From assembly GCF_000010085.1 (NCBI RefSeq), contig NC_007712.1, positions 3,410,001 through 3,474,000 of the forward strand: a stretch of DNA of 64,000 bases, read 5' to 3'. Positions 49,518 to 58,902 of this stretch are shown here, piece by piece. Numbering within the stretch: position 1 is the first letter of the stretch; every line of letters starts with the position of its first letter. The notes under the pieces are model-generated. The model was not told where the DNA came from. It saw nothing but the letters and a program-made list of their open reading frames with translations, and did no database searches. Made by a program: the position numbers and the translations under genes. Origin of the DNA: Sodalis glossinidius str. 'morsitans' (GTDB taxonomy: Bacteria; Pseudomonadota; Gammaproteobacteria; Enterobacterales; Enterobacteriaceae).

Positions 49518-49554
49518 AAACCCCGCCACTGCTTTGTTAATCCCGGAGGGGTTT
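49518..49554 (-). terminator. Rho-independent terminator after ubiI
   Basis: On the minus strand AAACCCCTCC pairs with GGCGGGGTTT (inner mismatch) and is followed by TTTTTG. It lies about 50 bases past the ubiI stop and would end the pepP-ubiH-ubiI transcript. Confidence 0.75.
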
Positions 49555-49606
49555 GACAATAAGATTAGAAAATGTAATCCAAATGACGCGGTAAAATTAG
49601 AATAAT

Positions 49607-50824
49607 TCAGTCGAAGGACTCGCCCTCCAGCCAGGGGGGTAAATCATGCAATCCTATCGCCTGTTGAATGAAGCGTGGTTTCACGCCGGGGAGCGTATCC
49701 GCCAGCCGCAACCCCGCGTCGCGGACCCATTTTTTTAGCGGATGCTGGCCGGCGAAGAGCTCGCGAAAGCCCTGCATGCCCGCCAACATCAATGCGGCGC
49801 TCCGTTTGCGGCTGCGCTCGTAGCGTCGCAAGTACGGGTAATGGCCGATATCCTTGCTGGCTTTTCGCAGGCGACGCACCTCTCCCAGAAGCACCGCGAC
49901 ATCCATGAACCCCAGGTTCACGCCCTGTCCCGCCAGCGGATGGATGGTATGGGCGGCATCCCCTACCAGCACCAGACGATGGGCGGCGAAATTACGCGCA
50001 TAGCGGCCGGTAAGCGGGAAGGTTTGCCGCTCCCCCTGCAACTCGCATAAACCCAGGGCCAGGCTGAAGTTTGTTGCCAGCGCGACGTTGAATGCCTCCG
50101 CCGGCGCCGTCAGGCGTTCACGCGCCACCGCCGGCAGCAGCGACCAGACGATGGAGCTTAAATGAGGATCGCTTAGGGGTAAAAACGCCAGAATACCGTC
50201 ACCGTGAAACGTCTGACGGGCAATATTGCCATGCGGCTGCGCGGTGCGAACGGTGGCCACCAGAGCATGGTGTTGATAGTCCCAAAAGGTCAGCGGGATA
50301 TCGGCATGGGTCCGCAGCAAGGAGTGGGCACCATCCGCTGCCACCACCAGCCGGGCGGTCAGCATTCGATCGTCGTCAAGGGTGATAAACGCTTCGTTTT
50401 CTCCCCAGGCCACCTGGCGCAGCGAGGCGGGCGTTATCAGCGTCACCTCCGCCAGTTCCCCCGCGCGTCGCCACAGCGCCTGTTGAATGACCGGATTCTC
50501 AATAATATGTCCCAGCTCTGGATACCCCAGCTCGGCGCCATCGAAGGCGATACGGCCAAAACTGTCCCGCTCCCAGACTTCCATGCCGCGGTAAGGATTG
50601 GCCCGTTCCACGGTGATGGCGTCCCAGACCTGCACATGTTGCAGCAGCAGCCGGCTGGCAGCGTTGATGGCAGAAACCCGTAGTGCCGGCCAATCGGCGG
50701 GAGGGATCGCCTCCGGCGCCTGACGCTCAATGACCGCCACGCGCAGTCCGCTCCCCTGCAGGCCGCAGGCCAGCGCCAGACCGACCATGCCGCCGCCGTT
50801 AATGACTATATCGAATGCTTGCAT
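49607..50824 (-). CDS. ubiI: Ubiquinone C5-hydroxylase UbiI
   Basis: FAD mono-oxygenase of ubiquinone synthesis. The start at ATG 50824 (MQAFDIVINGGGMVGLALACGL) gives 405 residues (E. coli VisC/UbiI 400); the open frame reaches 24 codons further without similarity. FAD motifs are GGGMVGLALACGLQGSG, LVVAADGAHSLLR and the second FAD segment LVGDAAHTIHPLAGQGVNLGFMD. ALVATVRT and LPLTGRYARNF also match. It follows ubiH in the pepP-ubiH-ubiI operon. Confidence 0.96.
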   Translation of the reverse strand: MQAFDIVINGGGMVGLALACGLQGSGLRVAVIERQAPEAIPPADWPALRVSAINAASRLLLQHVQVWDAITVERANPYRGMEVWERDSFGRIAFDGAELGYPELGHIIENPVIQQALWRRAGELAEVTLITPASLRQVAWGENEAFITLDDDRMLTARLVVAADGAHSLLRTHADIPLTFWDYQHHALVATVRTAQPHGNIARQTFHGDGILAFLPLSDPHLSSIVWSLLPAVARERLTAPAEAFNVALATNFSLALGLCELQGERQTFPLTGRYARNFAAHRLVLVGDAAHTIHPLAGQGVNLGFMDVAVLLGEVRRLRKASKDIGHYPYLRRYERSRKRSAALMLAGMQGFRELFAGQHPLKKWVRDAGLRLADTLPGVKPRFIQQAIGLHDLPPWLEGESFD

Positions 50825-50855
50825 AGCGTATTGGATCCTTGCGTGCGGGACAGGG

Positions 50856-52034
50856 TCATCGGGCCACCCAGCCCAGCGTTTTACGCACCAGTGCATCGCG
50901 CAGCGACGGAATATGAGCCATGGCCAGCAGCCCCAGATTACGGCCGACCACTAACGGCAAATGACGGTTGGCGAATAGATGGATCAACCCGTCGGTGATG
51001 CCGACGGTACCCGCCTGATCCAGCTGACGACGCCGCTGATAGCACGACAGCACGGCATAGTCGCCGATATCTTCCCCCTGGGCCGCCGCCTGCGCCAGCG
51101 TTTCCGCCAGCGTTATCACATCGCGCAGGCCGAGGTTGAATCCCTGGCCGGCGATGGGATGCAAGGTCTGCGCGGCATTGCCCACCAGCGCCAGGCGGTG
51201 GGCAATATGCCGCTGCGCCGTGCGTAAGCGCAGAGGATAACACTGGCGTGCGCCGGCGGCGGTAATTCGTCCCAGCCGCCAGCCGAACGCCCGCTGCAAC
51301 GCCTGACAAAACTGCCCGTCATCCCAGCCGGCAATCTCATGCCGAATCGAGGCCGGCAGGCACCAGACCAGAAAACTGCGCGCGCCAGACATGGGCAACA
51401 ATGCCAAGGGTCCCTGGGCGGTGAACCGCTCGAAGGCGTCGCCGCCGTGGGGCACGGCGGTGGTGATGTTGGCGATAACCGCAATTTGCTGATAATCGCG
51501 CTGCCGCCATTGGATGCCGCACTGCGACGCCAGCGGCGAGCGCGAGCCGTCCGCCGCCACCGCCAGCCGCGCGTTGAGCTCCACGCCATTATCCAGGGTG
51601 ATGATCGTCTTTTCGCGCTCGCGCCTGAGGCGCGTGAGCGTCGCCGGACAATGCAGCCGCACGCCGGGCGCCTCGCGCAGCAGCTCGAACAGCCGTTTAC
51701 CGGCCGCATGCAGCTCCACGACATAGCCCAGCGCCGGCAGCTGATAGTCCTCGGCCGCGATCTGGACTTTCCCCAGGTGCCCTTTATCGCTCACCTCTAC
51801 CCGGGTAATGGCGGTGGCGCAGGACGCCAGCGCCGGCCAGACGCCAATGGCGGTCAGCTCGCGGCAGGTCCCCTGCGCCAAGGCAATGGCTCGGGCGTCA
51901 AACCCCGGATGATCGCGGCTTTCCGGTGTCTCCGCCTCCACCAGATCGATTTGCAGGGTACCGCGGCTAAGATGCGAAAACGCCAGCGCCAGAGTCGCGC
52001 CGGCCATGCCGCCGCCAATAATGGTGACGGTCAT
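50856..52034 (-). CDS. ubiH: Ubiquinone C6-hydroxylase UbiH
   Basis: FAD mono-oxygenase acting in the Ubi complex. 392 residues, same as E. coli. FAD motifs are TIIGGGMAGATLALAFS (N-terminus), AVAADGSRSPLASQCG and LALVGNAAQTLHPIAGQGFNLGLRDV. The C-terminus ends TLGWVAR as in E. coli. Its ATG overlaps the pepP stop (ATGA). Homologous to the adjacent ubiI by old duplication. Confidence 0.97.
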   Translation of the reverse strand: MTVTIIGGGMAGATLALAFSHLSRGTLQIDLVEAETPESRDHPGFDARAIALAQGTCRELTAIGVWPALASCATAITRVEVSDKGHLGKVQIAAEDYQLPALGYVVELHAAGKRLFELLREAPGVRLHCPATLTRLRREREKTIITLDNGVELNARLAVAADGSRSPLASQCGIQWRQRDYQQIAVIANITTAVPHGGDAFERFTAQGPLALLPMSGARSFLVWCLPASIRHEIAGWDDGQFCQALQRAFGWRLGRITAAGARQCYPLRLRTAQRHIAHRLALVGNAAQTLHPIAGQGFNLGLRDVITLAETLAQAAAQGEDIGDYAVLSCYQRRRQLDQAGTVGITDGLIHLFANRHLPLVVGRNLGLLAMAHIPSLRDALVRKTLGWVAR

Positions 52035-53350
52035 CCTTGGCGAGCCGCCGCCATAAGGGTTTCAATCGCCTCAGCCTCCTTGACCACAGAGGCGGTGAGA
52101 TTTTCATTACCCGTGGCAGTGATAACGATATTGTCCTCAATGCGGATACCGATACCGCGGTAAGGGGCGGGCACATCGGCGTCGCTGGCGATATAGATGC
52201 CCGGTTCGACGGTCAGCACCATACCCGGCTCCAGTATCCGGCTCCGCTCCGAAGAGCCATAATCACCAACGTCGTGGACATCCAGCCCCAGCCAATGGCT
52301 TAGGCCATGCATAAAAAACTGCTGATGCGCCTGTGCGGCAATCAACGTCTCCACCTCCCCTTTCATCACGCCAATCTTCACCAGACCGGCGACCATGATG
52401 CGCACCGCTTCTTCGCTCACCTCTTGAATACTGCGCCCCGGACCGTAGAGCTCAAGCGCGCGGTTAAGCATCGCCAGGACGAGATCATAGACAGCGCGCT
52501 GTTCCGGCGAGAAACGGCCGTTAACCGGGAAGGTGCGGGTGATATCGCCTGCGTAGCCCTGGTATTCACAGCCGGCATCGATCAACACCAGATCGCCGCT
52601 TTGCATGCGGGAGGCGTTTTCCGTGTAGTGCAAAATGCAACCGTTTTCACCGCTGCCGGCAATAGTGCTGTAGGACGGAAAGCGCGCGCCGTGACGGTTG
52701 AATTCATGCTGTATCTCGCCTTCCAGCTGATATTCGTACAGGCCGGGCCGGCATTGCTGCATGGCGCGGGTATGCGCCAGTGCGGTGATTTCACAGGCGC
52801 GACGCATCACCGCCAGCTCTTCCTCAGATTTGATAAGCCGCATCTCGTGCACCCAAGGCCGCCAGTCGACCAGCGTGGCCGGCGCCTGCAACTGCTGACG
52901 CACGCCGCGCCGCAGTTTATCCAGCGCGCTAAACAGCAGCTTATCGGCGAATTCATATTCTCCCTGCGCATGATAAACCACGTCCAGACCGTTGAGCAGC
53001 AGATGCAATTGACTGCCGATGTCGTCCCACGGCAACGCCCGGGAAACACCCAGGCGCTCCGGCGCCGCCTCCTGACCCAAACGGCGGCCGGTCCAAATTT
53101 CAGCGGTTTTATCCCGCACCCGGTTAAACAAGACGCTGTGGTGGTGGCTTTCATCGCTTTTGACCAGAATCAGCAGCGCCTGTGGCTCGTTAAAACCGGT
53201 GAAATACCAGAAATCACTGTTTTGGCGATAGGGATAGTCACTGTCGGCGCTACGCGTCGCCTCGGGGGCGGCAAAAATCAACGCGGCGCTTCCCGGCGCC
53301 ATTTTCGCCAGCAACCCCTGACGACGGCGGGTATATTCTTGTGGAGTCAT
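52031..53350 (-). CDS. pepP: Xaa-Pro aminopeptidase P
   Basis: Removes N-terminal residues preceding proline; a dinuclear metal enzyme with the pita-bread fold. The start at ATG 53350 (MTPQEYTRRRQGLLAKM) gives 439 residues (E. coli 441). Metal ligands are visible as DLVLIDAGCEYQGYAGDITRTFP (two Asp), FMHGLSHWLGLDVHDVG (His), LEPGMVLTVEPGIYI (Glu) and GIGIRIEDNIVIT (Glu). First of pepP-ubiH-ubiI, with ygfB just upstream as in E. coli. Confidence 0.97.
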   Translation of the reverse strand: MTPQEYTRRRQGLLAKMAPGSAALIFAAPEATRSADSDYPYRQNSDFWYFTGFNEPQALLILVKSDESHHHSVLFNRVRDKTAEIWTGRRLGQEAAPERLGVSRALPWDDIGSQLHLLLNGLDVVYHAQGEYEFADKLLFSALDKLRRGVRQQLQAPATLVDWRPWVHEMRLIKSEEELAVMRRACEITALAHTRAMQQCRPGLYEYQLEGEIQHEFNRHGARFPSYSTIAGSGENGCILHYTENASRMQSGDLVLIDAGCEYQGYAGDITRTFPVNGRFSPEQRAVYDLVLAMLNRALELYGPGRSIQEVSEEAVRIMVAGLVKIGVMKGEVETLIAAQAHQQFFMHGLSHWLGLDVHDVGDYGSSERSRILEPGMVLTVEPGIYIASDADVPAPYRGIGIRIEDNIVITATGNENLTASVVKEAEAIETLMAAARQG

Positions 53351-53425
53351 CGCTCCCTCCAGTCTAATTGAAATGCTCGGCTCGTGAGCCGCGGCCAAAA
53401 CACCGGTTCAGATCCGGCGTTGTCG

Positions 53426-54025
53426 TCAATGTAATACCGGAGCGGCCGGCGCAGGCGCCGCGTCGTCATCCGGGCGGGGCGGGTTCAAGTCATTATGGCA
53501 AAGGATAGCGGCCATACGGACATACTCAATCACTTCCTCCAGCGATTGCGCCAGTTCCTCGCGGTCTTCGTCCTCGTCATATCCCAACTGGCCGATATTG
53601 CGCAGATCGTCAATCGCCTCGCGCACATCTCCTTGTACCTTGTCAAGTTGCACCACCACCACGCCCAGCCCCAGCAGAAAATGGTTCACCCAGCCGGCCA
53701 GCGCATCCACACGCGCAAAGAGCGCCGCGCCGCCGTCGTCGTCGTCGTCCGCCGGCAGCAGCAACTGAAATTGGAACGACGCGTCCGCCAACGCGGTGGC
53801 GGTGGCCTGGTGCAGCTCACGCAGCGGCCCGGCCAGCGTTTGGGTGAACGCCAGTCCGTCGTTGGTCAATTTATGTACCAGAAACTGCCAACCGTCGTTT
53901 TGCTTACCGCCGCAGAGTATCCCGCTAAGCAAGCCATGCATTTCCGCCGCGGTTAATGCCACTGCCTGTGCGGCCAACAGCCGGTTCAGATTTTCGTAAT
54001 CGGGGAAGGTATTTTGTTTAGACAT
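53426..54025 (-). CDS. ygfB: UPF0149 protein YgfB
   Basis: 199 residues (E. coli about 192), an all-helical UPF0149 protein. LLAAQAVALTAAEMHGLLSGILCGG is the family hallmark; WVNHFLLGLGVVVVQLDKVQGDVREAIDDLRNIGQLGYDEDEDREELAQSLEEVIEYVR follows. YgfB has been reported in Pseudomonas as a modulator of regulator AlpA; the enterobacterial role is unknown. It has an acidic Asp run (DDDDD) and a Pro/Ala-rich tail. Heads the pepP operon and diverges from zapA. Confidence 0.92.
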   Translation of the reverse strand: MSKQNTFPDYENLNRLLAAQAVALTAAEMHGLLSGILCGGKQNDGWQFLVHKLTNDGLAFTQTLAGPLRELHQATATALADASFQFQLLLPADDDDDGGAALFARVDALAGWVNHFLLGLGVVVVQLDKVQGDVREAIDDLRNIGQLGYDEDEDREELAQSLEEVIEYVRMAAILCHNDLNPPRPDDDAAPAPAAPVLH

Positions 54026-54204
54026 GCGCTTTCATCAATGTTGGCGGGATAAGTTAGTGTTATGCTACCACCAAGGTCCGTCGCTATACCAGAGAGGGCT
54101 TGTAACTTCTGTTTTAGATAAATTATAGTTGCGCCCCTTAGCGCCTCGTCGGCATTCATCTGCACAGGCGTGGGTTGGCGCGGTAACAAAGGCAGGAAGG
54201 TGGT

Positions 54205-54534
54205 ATGTCCGCACAACCGGTAGATATTCAAATTTTTGGCCGTACATTACGGGTCAATTGCCCCCCTGAACAACAAGAAGCGTTGAATCAGGCGGCGGAA
54301 GATCTTAATCAGCGGTTGCAAAATCTGAAAGTTCGAACTAGAGTCACCAATACGGAACAACTTGTTTTCATCGCCGCCCTGAACGTCTGTCACGAATTGG
54401 CGCAGGAAAGGTTGAAAACCCGGGATTATGCAGCCAACATGGAACAACGTATCCGCCTGCTGCAACAAACGATTGAGCAGGCGCTGGTTGAACAGGGCCG
54501 CATAACGGAACGTCCGGGAAACCAGTTTGAATGA
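54205..54534 (+). CDS. zapA: Cell division protein ZapA
   Basis: FtsZ-bundling protein of the Z ring. 109 residues, same as E. coli. N-terminal FtsZ-binding domain (VDIQIFGRTLRVNCPPEQQEALNQAAEDLNQRLQNLKVRTRVTNTEQLVFIAALNVCHEL) then a C-terminal coiled coil (about 65-100). First gene of the zapA-6S RNA-fau segment; intact. Confidence 0.96.
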   Translation: MSAQPVDIQIFGRTLRVNCPPEQQEALNQAAEDLNQRLQNLKVRTRVTNTEQLVFIAALNVCHELAQERLKTRDYAANMEQRIRLLQQTIEQALVEQGRITERPGNQFE

Positions 54535-54583
54535 CGACATACGCACCGCGGGGCCGATACCGAAACCGCGGGCGGAAAACCAA

Positions 54584-54766
54584 ATTTCTCTGAGGTGTTC
54601 GCCAGCGGGTCAGTCCCTTGAGCCGATATTTCATACCACAAGAATGTGGCTATTCCTGACCGGTGCGCATGCTCGGCTTGTCCGAGAAGCCTTAAGGTCT
54701 CGACGCTACGTTCACCTTGAACCAAGGGTTCAAGGGTTACAGCCTGCGGCGGCATCTCGGAGATCC
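54584..54766 (+). ncRNA. ssrS: 6S RNA
   Basis: About 183 nt, starting ATTTCTCTGAGGTGTTCG and ending CGGCATCTCGGAGATCC, whose ends pair as the closing stem. The core holds GAGCCGATATTTCATACCAC, AAGAATGTGGC, GCATGCTCGG, GTCCGAGAAGCCTTAA and CACCTTGAACCAAGGGTTCAAGGGTTACAGCC, nearly identical to E. coli ssrS. It binds sigma-70 RNA polymerase in stationary phase. It sits between zapA and fau as in E. coli, where it is co-transcribed with fau. Confidence 0.97.
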
Positions 54767-54786
54767 TCTTTAAGTACCGTTTCCCT

Positions 54787-55416
54787 ATGACTTCGTTAAT
54801 GGAAAAATCACTGCTGCGGCAGTCGCTGCGCAATCATATCCGCCTACGGCGCCGTGCATTGTCGCCGCAGCAGCAAACGGCTGCCGCCCAGCGCGTCGTC
54901 AGCCACGTCATGAACGACTCCCGCATCCATAGCGTCTACACCCTGGCCGTATTCCTGTCGTTCGACGGCGAGCTGGATACCCAGCCGCTGATTGACGCTC
55001 TGTGGGCCGCCGGCAAGCAGGTGTATCTGCCGGTACTGCATCCCTTCACCCCCGGCCATTTGCTGTTTATGCGTTATACCGCCGCCACGCCACTGGTGTT
55101 GAACCGGTTACGGATACGCGAACCTCAGCTGGACATCACCACGTTACTGCCGCTCGCCGGCCTGGATATACTGTTTACGCCGCTAGTGGCGTTTGATACC
55201 CAGGGGCAGCGCCTCGGCATGGGCGGTGGCTTCTATGACCGCACGCTGCAACACTGGCGGCCGCAGGCGGGCTTTTACCCTATCGGGCTGGCGCACGATT
55301 GTCAGCAGGTAGCAGAGCCGTTGCCGGTGGAACATTGGGATATCGGGCTTCCGGAAATTATCACCCCCTCCCGCCACTGGCGCTGGCATGACGCCGGGAC
55401 GAAAAAAAACGGCTGA
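54787..55416 (+). CDS. fau: 5-formyltetrahydrofolate cyclo-ligase
   Basis: ATP-dependent conversion of 5-formyl-THF to 5,10-methenyl-THF (YgfA). 209 residues. The N-terminal basic ATP-binding part SLRNHIRLRRRALSPQQQ and the family signature LVAFDTQGQRLGMGGGFYDRTL (about 141-161) are present. In E. coli it lies downstream of 6S RNA and is linked to persister formation. A second ATG five codons later (54799, MEKSLLRQSLR) is a possible alternative start. Confidence 0.94.
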   Translation: MTSLMEKSLLRQSLRNHIRLRRRALSPQQQTAAAQRVVSHVMNDSRIHSVYTLAVFLSFDGELDTQPLIDALWAAGKQVYLPVLHPFTPGHLLFMRYTAATPLVLNRLRIREPQLDITTLLPLAGLDILFTPLVAFDTQGQRLGMGGGFYDRTLQHWRPQAGFYPIGLAHDCQQVAEPLPVEHWDIGLPEIITPSRHWRWHDAGTKKNG

Positions 55417-55530
55417 CGCCTTTTTTCCCTTTATTTCCCAAACTGGAATGGCGCCAAGGCATGCGCCGGGTTTCCCTATACTCGCCGGCGGCGGTGATAG
55501 CCATCACGCACCGAGCATTGCTTTAAGCCA

Positions 55531-56763
55531 TCAGTAAAGCAAACGGGCACGAATGGTGCCCGAAATCGCTTTCATCAATTGCAGAGCGGTGTCTTTCGCC
55601 GCGGTTTCAACATCAATGACCACATAACCGATTTCTGGCGTCGTTTGCAGATACTGTGCGGCGATATTGATCCCCAGCTCGGCAAAAATCTGGTTGATGC
55701 GGGTTAACACGCCGGGACGGTTTTCATGGATATGCAACAAACGGCTGACGCGTTCGCCATGCTCCGGCAGCGACACCTCGGGGAAATTCACCGCCAACAG
55801 GGTAGAACCGTTATCGGAATATTTGACCAGTTTGCCGGCCACTTCAATGCCGATATTCTCCTGGGCTTCCTGAGTAGAGCCGCCAATATGCGGCGTCAGA
55901 ATAACGTTATCGAATTCACACAGCGGCGACGTGAAGGGGTCGCTGTTGGTGGCCGGCTCCTGCGGGAAAACGTCTATCGCCGCCCCGGCCAGATGTTTGC
56001 TGGCCATCGCCGCGCACAGCGCAGGAATATCCACAACCGTGCCGCGTGAGGCGTTGATTAACAACGAACCGGGTTTCATTTGGGCGAGTTCCGTTTTCCC
56101 CATCATATTGCGCGTCGACAGCGTATCCGGCACATGCAGACTTACTACATCACTCATGGCCAGCAGTTCGGCCAGCGTGGAGACCTGTTGCGCATTACCC
56201 AGCGTCAGCTTGCTTTCGATATCGTAGAAGAACACCTGCATACCCAGGCTTTCCGCCAAAATACTTAATTGGGTGCCGATGTGGCCATAACCCACAATCC
56301 CGAGCTTTTTACCGCGCGCTTCATAACTGCCCTGCGCCTGTTTGTTCCATTGACCGCGATGGGCCCGGGCATTGGCTTCCGGGATACCGCGCATCATGAG
56401 CAGCATCTCCCCCAGCACCATTTCCGCCACGGAGCGCGTGTTGGAGAAAGGCGCATTGAATACCGGAACGCCTCGCTTCATCGCTGCCGGCAGATCGACC
56501 TGGTTGGTGCCGATGCAAAAACAGCCTACCGCCACCAGTTTTTCCGCCACGGCGAAAACCTCTTCCGTTAGATGGGTGCGGGAACGGATGCCGACAAAGT
56601 GAGCGTCGCGGATCGCGTTTTTCAGCGTTTCGGTATCCAATGCGCCTTTGTGATACTCAATATTGGTGTAACCGGCGCGCTTCAAGTTCTCCAGTGCCGA
56701 CGGGTGAACACCTTCCACCAGCAGAAACTTAATCTTATCTTTTTCCAACGATACTTTTGCCAT
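55531..56763 (-). CDS. serA: D-3-phosphoglycerate dehydrogenase
   Basis: First step of serine synthesis, serine-inhibited. The start at ATG 56763 (MAKVSLEKDKIKFLLVEGVHPSALENL) gives 410 residues, equal to E. coli. The NAD-binding motif is GIVGYGHIGTQLSILAESLGMQVFFYD (about 155-180), the catalytic His region is ILTPHIGGSTQEAQENIG, and the C-terminal ACT domain (VLTRINQIFAELGINIAAQYLQT) binds serine. Convergent with fau. Supplies glycine via serine to the gcv system here. Confidence 0.97.
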   Translation of the reverse strand: MAKVSLEKDKIKFLLVEGVHPSALENLKRAGYTNIEYHKGALDTETLKNAIRDAHFVGIRSRTHLTEEVFAVAEKLVAVGCFCIGTNQVDLPAAMKRGVPVFNAPFSNTRSVAEMVLGEMLLMMRGIPEANARAHRGQWNKQAQGSYEARGKKLGIVGYGHIGTQLSILAESLGMQVFFYDIESKLTLGNAQQVSTLAELLAMSDVVSLHVPDTLSTRNMMGKTELAQMKPGSLLINASRGTVVDIPALCAAMASKHLAGAAIDVFPQEPATNSDPFTSPLCEFDNVILTPHIGGSTQEAQENIGIEVAGKLVKYSDNGSTLLAVNFPEVSLPEHGERVSRLLHIHENRPGVLTRINQIFAELGINIAAQYLQTTPEIGYVVIDVETAAKDTALQLMKAISGTIRARLLY

Positions 56764-57054
56764 TTCCCGACCCTTTAAGATACTCACGATGCGGCTGCGA
56801 CGCGCAGCACTCCGACAAAATAACAAAATTTACCGGGCCGGCAACCGGCATGGGGCCGGGGGCAACAGCATAAGACACCGCCATAAGGTCAGGTTATCGA
56901 TTAATCGTCTGGCAGGTTGGCAAACGTAACAATATCCGGTAGGCAAGGACGAAAAGCGTGAAATTAATCACTAAATTCAGGGTGGGAAAATAAAACATAT
57001 TATCGGATTTTTATTAACATAGGCGGCAGGGTTAAACGCGTGCCGACGGTCGAT

Positions 57055-57711
57055 TTAGCCAATGATTTTGACGCCCTGCTCGCTGCCGATAAGCGCCACA
57101 TCGGCGCCGCGGCGCGCGAACAGGCCAACGGTAACGACGCCTGGGATATTGTTAATTTGCTCCTCAAGCGCCACCGCATCCATAATGGCCAGATTGTGGA
57201 CATCCAGAATGATATTGCCGTTGTCGGTCACCACGCCCTGACGATAGACCGGTGCACCGCCCAGGCGAACCAATTCGCGAGCCACCCAGGCGCGAGCCAT
57301 GGGGATCACCTCCACCGGAAGCGGAAAGGTGCCGAGCACGTCCACCAGCTTGCTGGAATCGGCGATACAGATAAACTTACGCGCCACGGCGGCGATGATT
57401 TTTTCGCGGGTCAGCGCAGCCCCCCCGCCTTTAATCATCTGCATGCTGCCGTTAATCTCATCGGCGCCATCGACGTAAATATCCAGAGAATCCACCTCAT
57501 TCAGGTCGAATAACGGGATGCCCAGGCTTTGCAATTTGGCAGACGATGCCTCGGAGCTGGATACCGCCCCGTCGATTTGGTGCCTGACGGAGGCCAGCGC
57601 GTCGATAAAATGCGCCGCGGTAGAGCCGGTCCCCACGCCCACAATCGTGCCAAGCCGGACATATTTCAGCGCGGCCCAGCCAACCGCTTTTTTCAGTTCA
57701 TCCTGCGTCAT
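57055..57711 (-). CDS. rpiA: Ribose-5-phosphate isomerase A
   Basis: Interconverts ribose-5-P and ribulose-5-P. 218 residues (E. coli 219). Motifs are GTGSTAAHFIDAL (phosphate binding), YVDGADEINGSMQMIKGGGAALTREKIIA (catalytic Asp and Glu) and DNGNIILDVHN. Divergent from argP, as in E. coli. The 290-bp gap before serA holds the serA promoter region. Confidence 0.97.
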   Translation of the reverse strand: MTQDELKKAVGWAALKYVRLGTIVGVGTGSTAAHFIDALASVRHQIDGAVSSSEASSAKLQSLGIPLFDLNEVDSLDIYVDGADEINGSMQMIKGGGAALTREKIIAAVARKFICIADSSKLVDVLGTFPLPVEVIPMARAWVARELVRLGGAPVYRQGVVTDNGNIILDVHNLAIMDAVALEEQINNIPGVVTVGLFARRGADVALIGSEQGVKIIG

Positions 57712-57895
57712 GGTCTATTTTTGCCCGTGTGCAATTCTGTGTGGGCGCCAGTATAAATCAATCTTCGCGGCAATGGCGTGAAGATTACCACAACCTCGGC
57801 CTCGTGAGGCCGTGAGTCGAGCGCGAGACATTGCGCACGCAATCGTGTAAAACTATGGCATAGTGCAGGGATATCATGCTGACAGGGGAAGATGA

Positions 57896-58777
57896 ATGAA
57901 ACGCCCGGATTATCGGACGCTCCAGGCGCTTGACGCCGTAATACGTGAGCGCGGTTTTGAACGTGCCGCGCAGAAATTGTGTATTACCCAGTCGGCCGTG
58001 TCGCAGCGCATTAAACAGCTGGAAAACCTGTTTGGCCAGCCACTGCTGGTGCGCACTATTCCTCCCCATCCCACCGAGCAGGGGCAGAAATTACTGGCGT
58101 TGCTGCATCAGGTGGAATTGCTGGAGGAAGAGTGGCTGGGCAGCGATACACCCTTGCTGCTGTCGCTGGCGGTTAACGCCGACAGTCTTGCGACCTGGCT
58201 GCTGCCGGCGCTTAAACCAGTGCTGAGCGATTTGCCGATTCGATTAAATTTACAGGTGGAAGACGAAACCCGCACCCAGGAACGCCTGCGTCGCGGCGAA
58301 GTGGTAGGCGCGGTCAGTATTCAACCCCAGCCGCTCCCGAGCTGTCTGGTGGACCGACTGGGCGCGCTCGATTATTTGTTCGTCGCGTCACCTTCGTTCG
58401 CGGCCCGCTACTTCCCCAATGGCGTCACCCGCAGCGCCTTGCTCAAAGCGCCCGCTGTGGCGTTTGATCATCTCGACGATATGCACCAATCCTTCCTGCA
58501 GCAGAACTTTGATCTCTCTCCCGGCAGCGTCCCGTGCCATATCGTTAATTCTTCGGAGGCCTTTGTGCAGCTGGCACGACAGGGCACCACCTGCTGTATG
58601 ATCCCGCATTTGCAAATCGAACGCGAGCTGGAGCAGCGCGAGCTTATCGATTTGACGCCGGGGTTGTATCAGCGCCGCATGCTGTACTGGCACCGTTTTG
58701 CGCCGGAAAGCCGTATGATGCGTAAAGTAACAGATGCCTTGCTGGACCACGGTCATCAGGTCCTGCGTCAGGACTGA
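57896..58777 (+). CDS. argP: LysR-family regulator ArgP (IciA)
   Basis: Activates argO with arginine and is blocked by lysine; also reported to bind oriC 13-mers. 293 residues, four fewer than E. coli because a short loop (after EEEWLG) is missing. The helix-turn-helix at about 15-40 (ERGFERAAQKLCITQSAVSQRIKQLE) and the effector domain (LLLSLAVNADSLATWLLPAL... GTTCCMIPHLQIERELEQ) are intact. Its main target argO is a pseudogene in this window, so other targets such as lysine-biosynthesis genes may keep it under selection. Confidence 0.95.
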   Translation: MKRPDYRTLQALDAVIRERGFERAAQKLCITQSAVSQRIKQLENLFGQPLLVRTIPPHPTEQGQKLLALLHQVELLEEEWLGSDTPLLLSLAVNADSLATWLLPALKPVLSDLPIRLNLQVEDETRTQERLRRGEVVGAVSIQPQPLPSCLVDRLGALDYLFVASPSFAARYFPNGVTRSALLKAPAVAFDHLDDMHQSFLQQNFDLSPGSVPCHIVNSSEAFVQLARQGTTCCMIPHLQIERELEQRELIDLTPGLYQRRMLYWHRFAPESRMMRKVTDALLDHGHQVLRQD

Positions 58778-58902
58778 CAAACGCGTGCACCGCGCACAGA
58801 CCGTCTGACGGCCCGGCGCGGTTAATCTTTCTCCACCGTGTTGAACAGCAACCGGGACGGCGAGATGAACACCCACGCTCCGCCGGCCCAGATGCAGTGA
58901 AA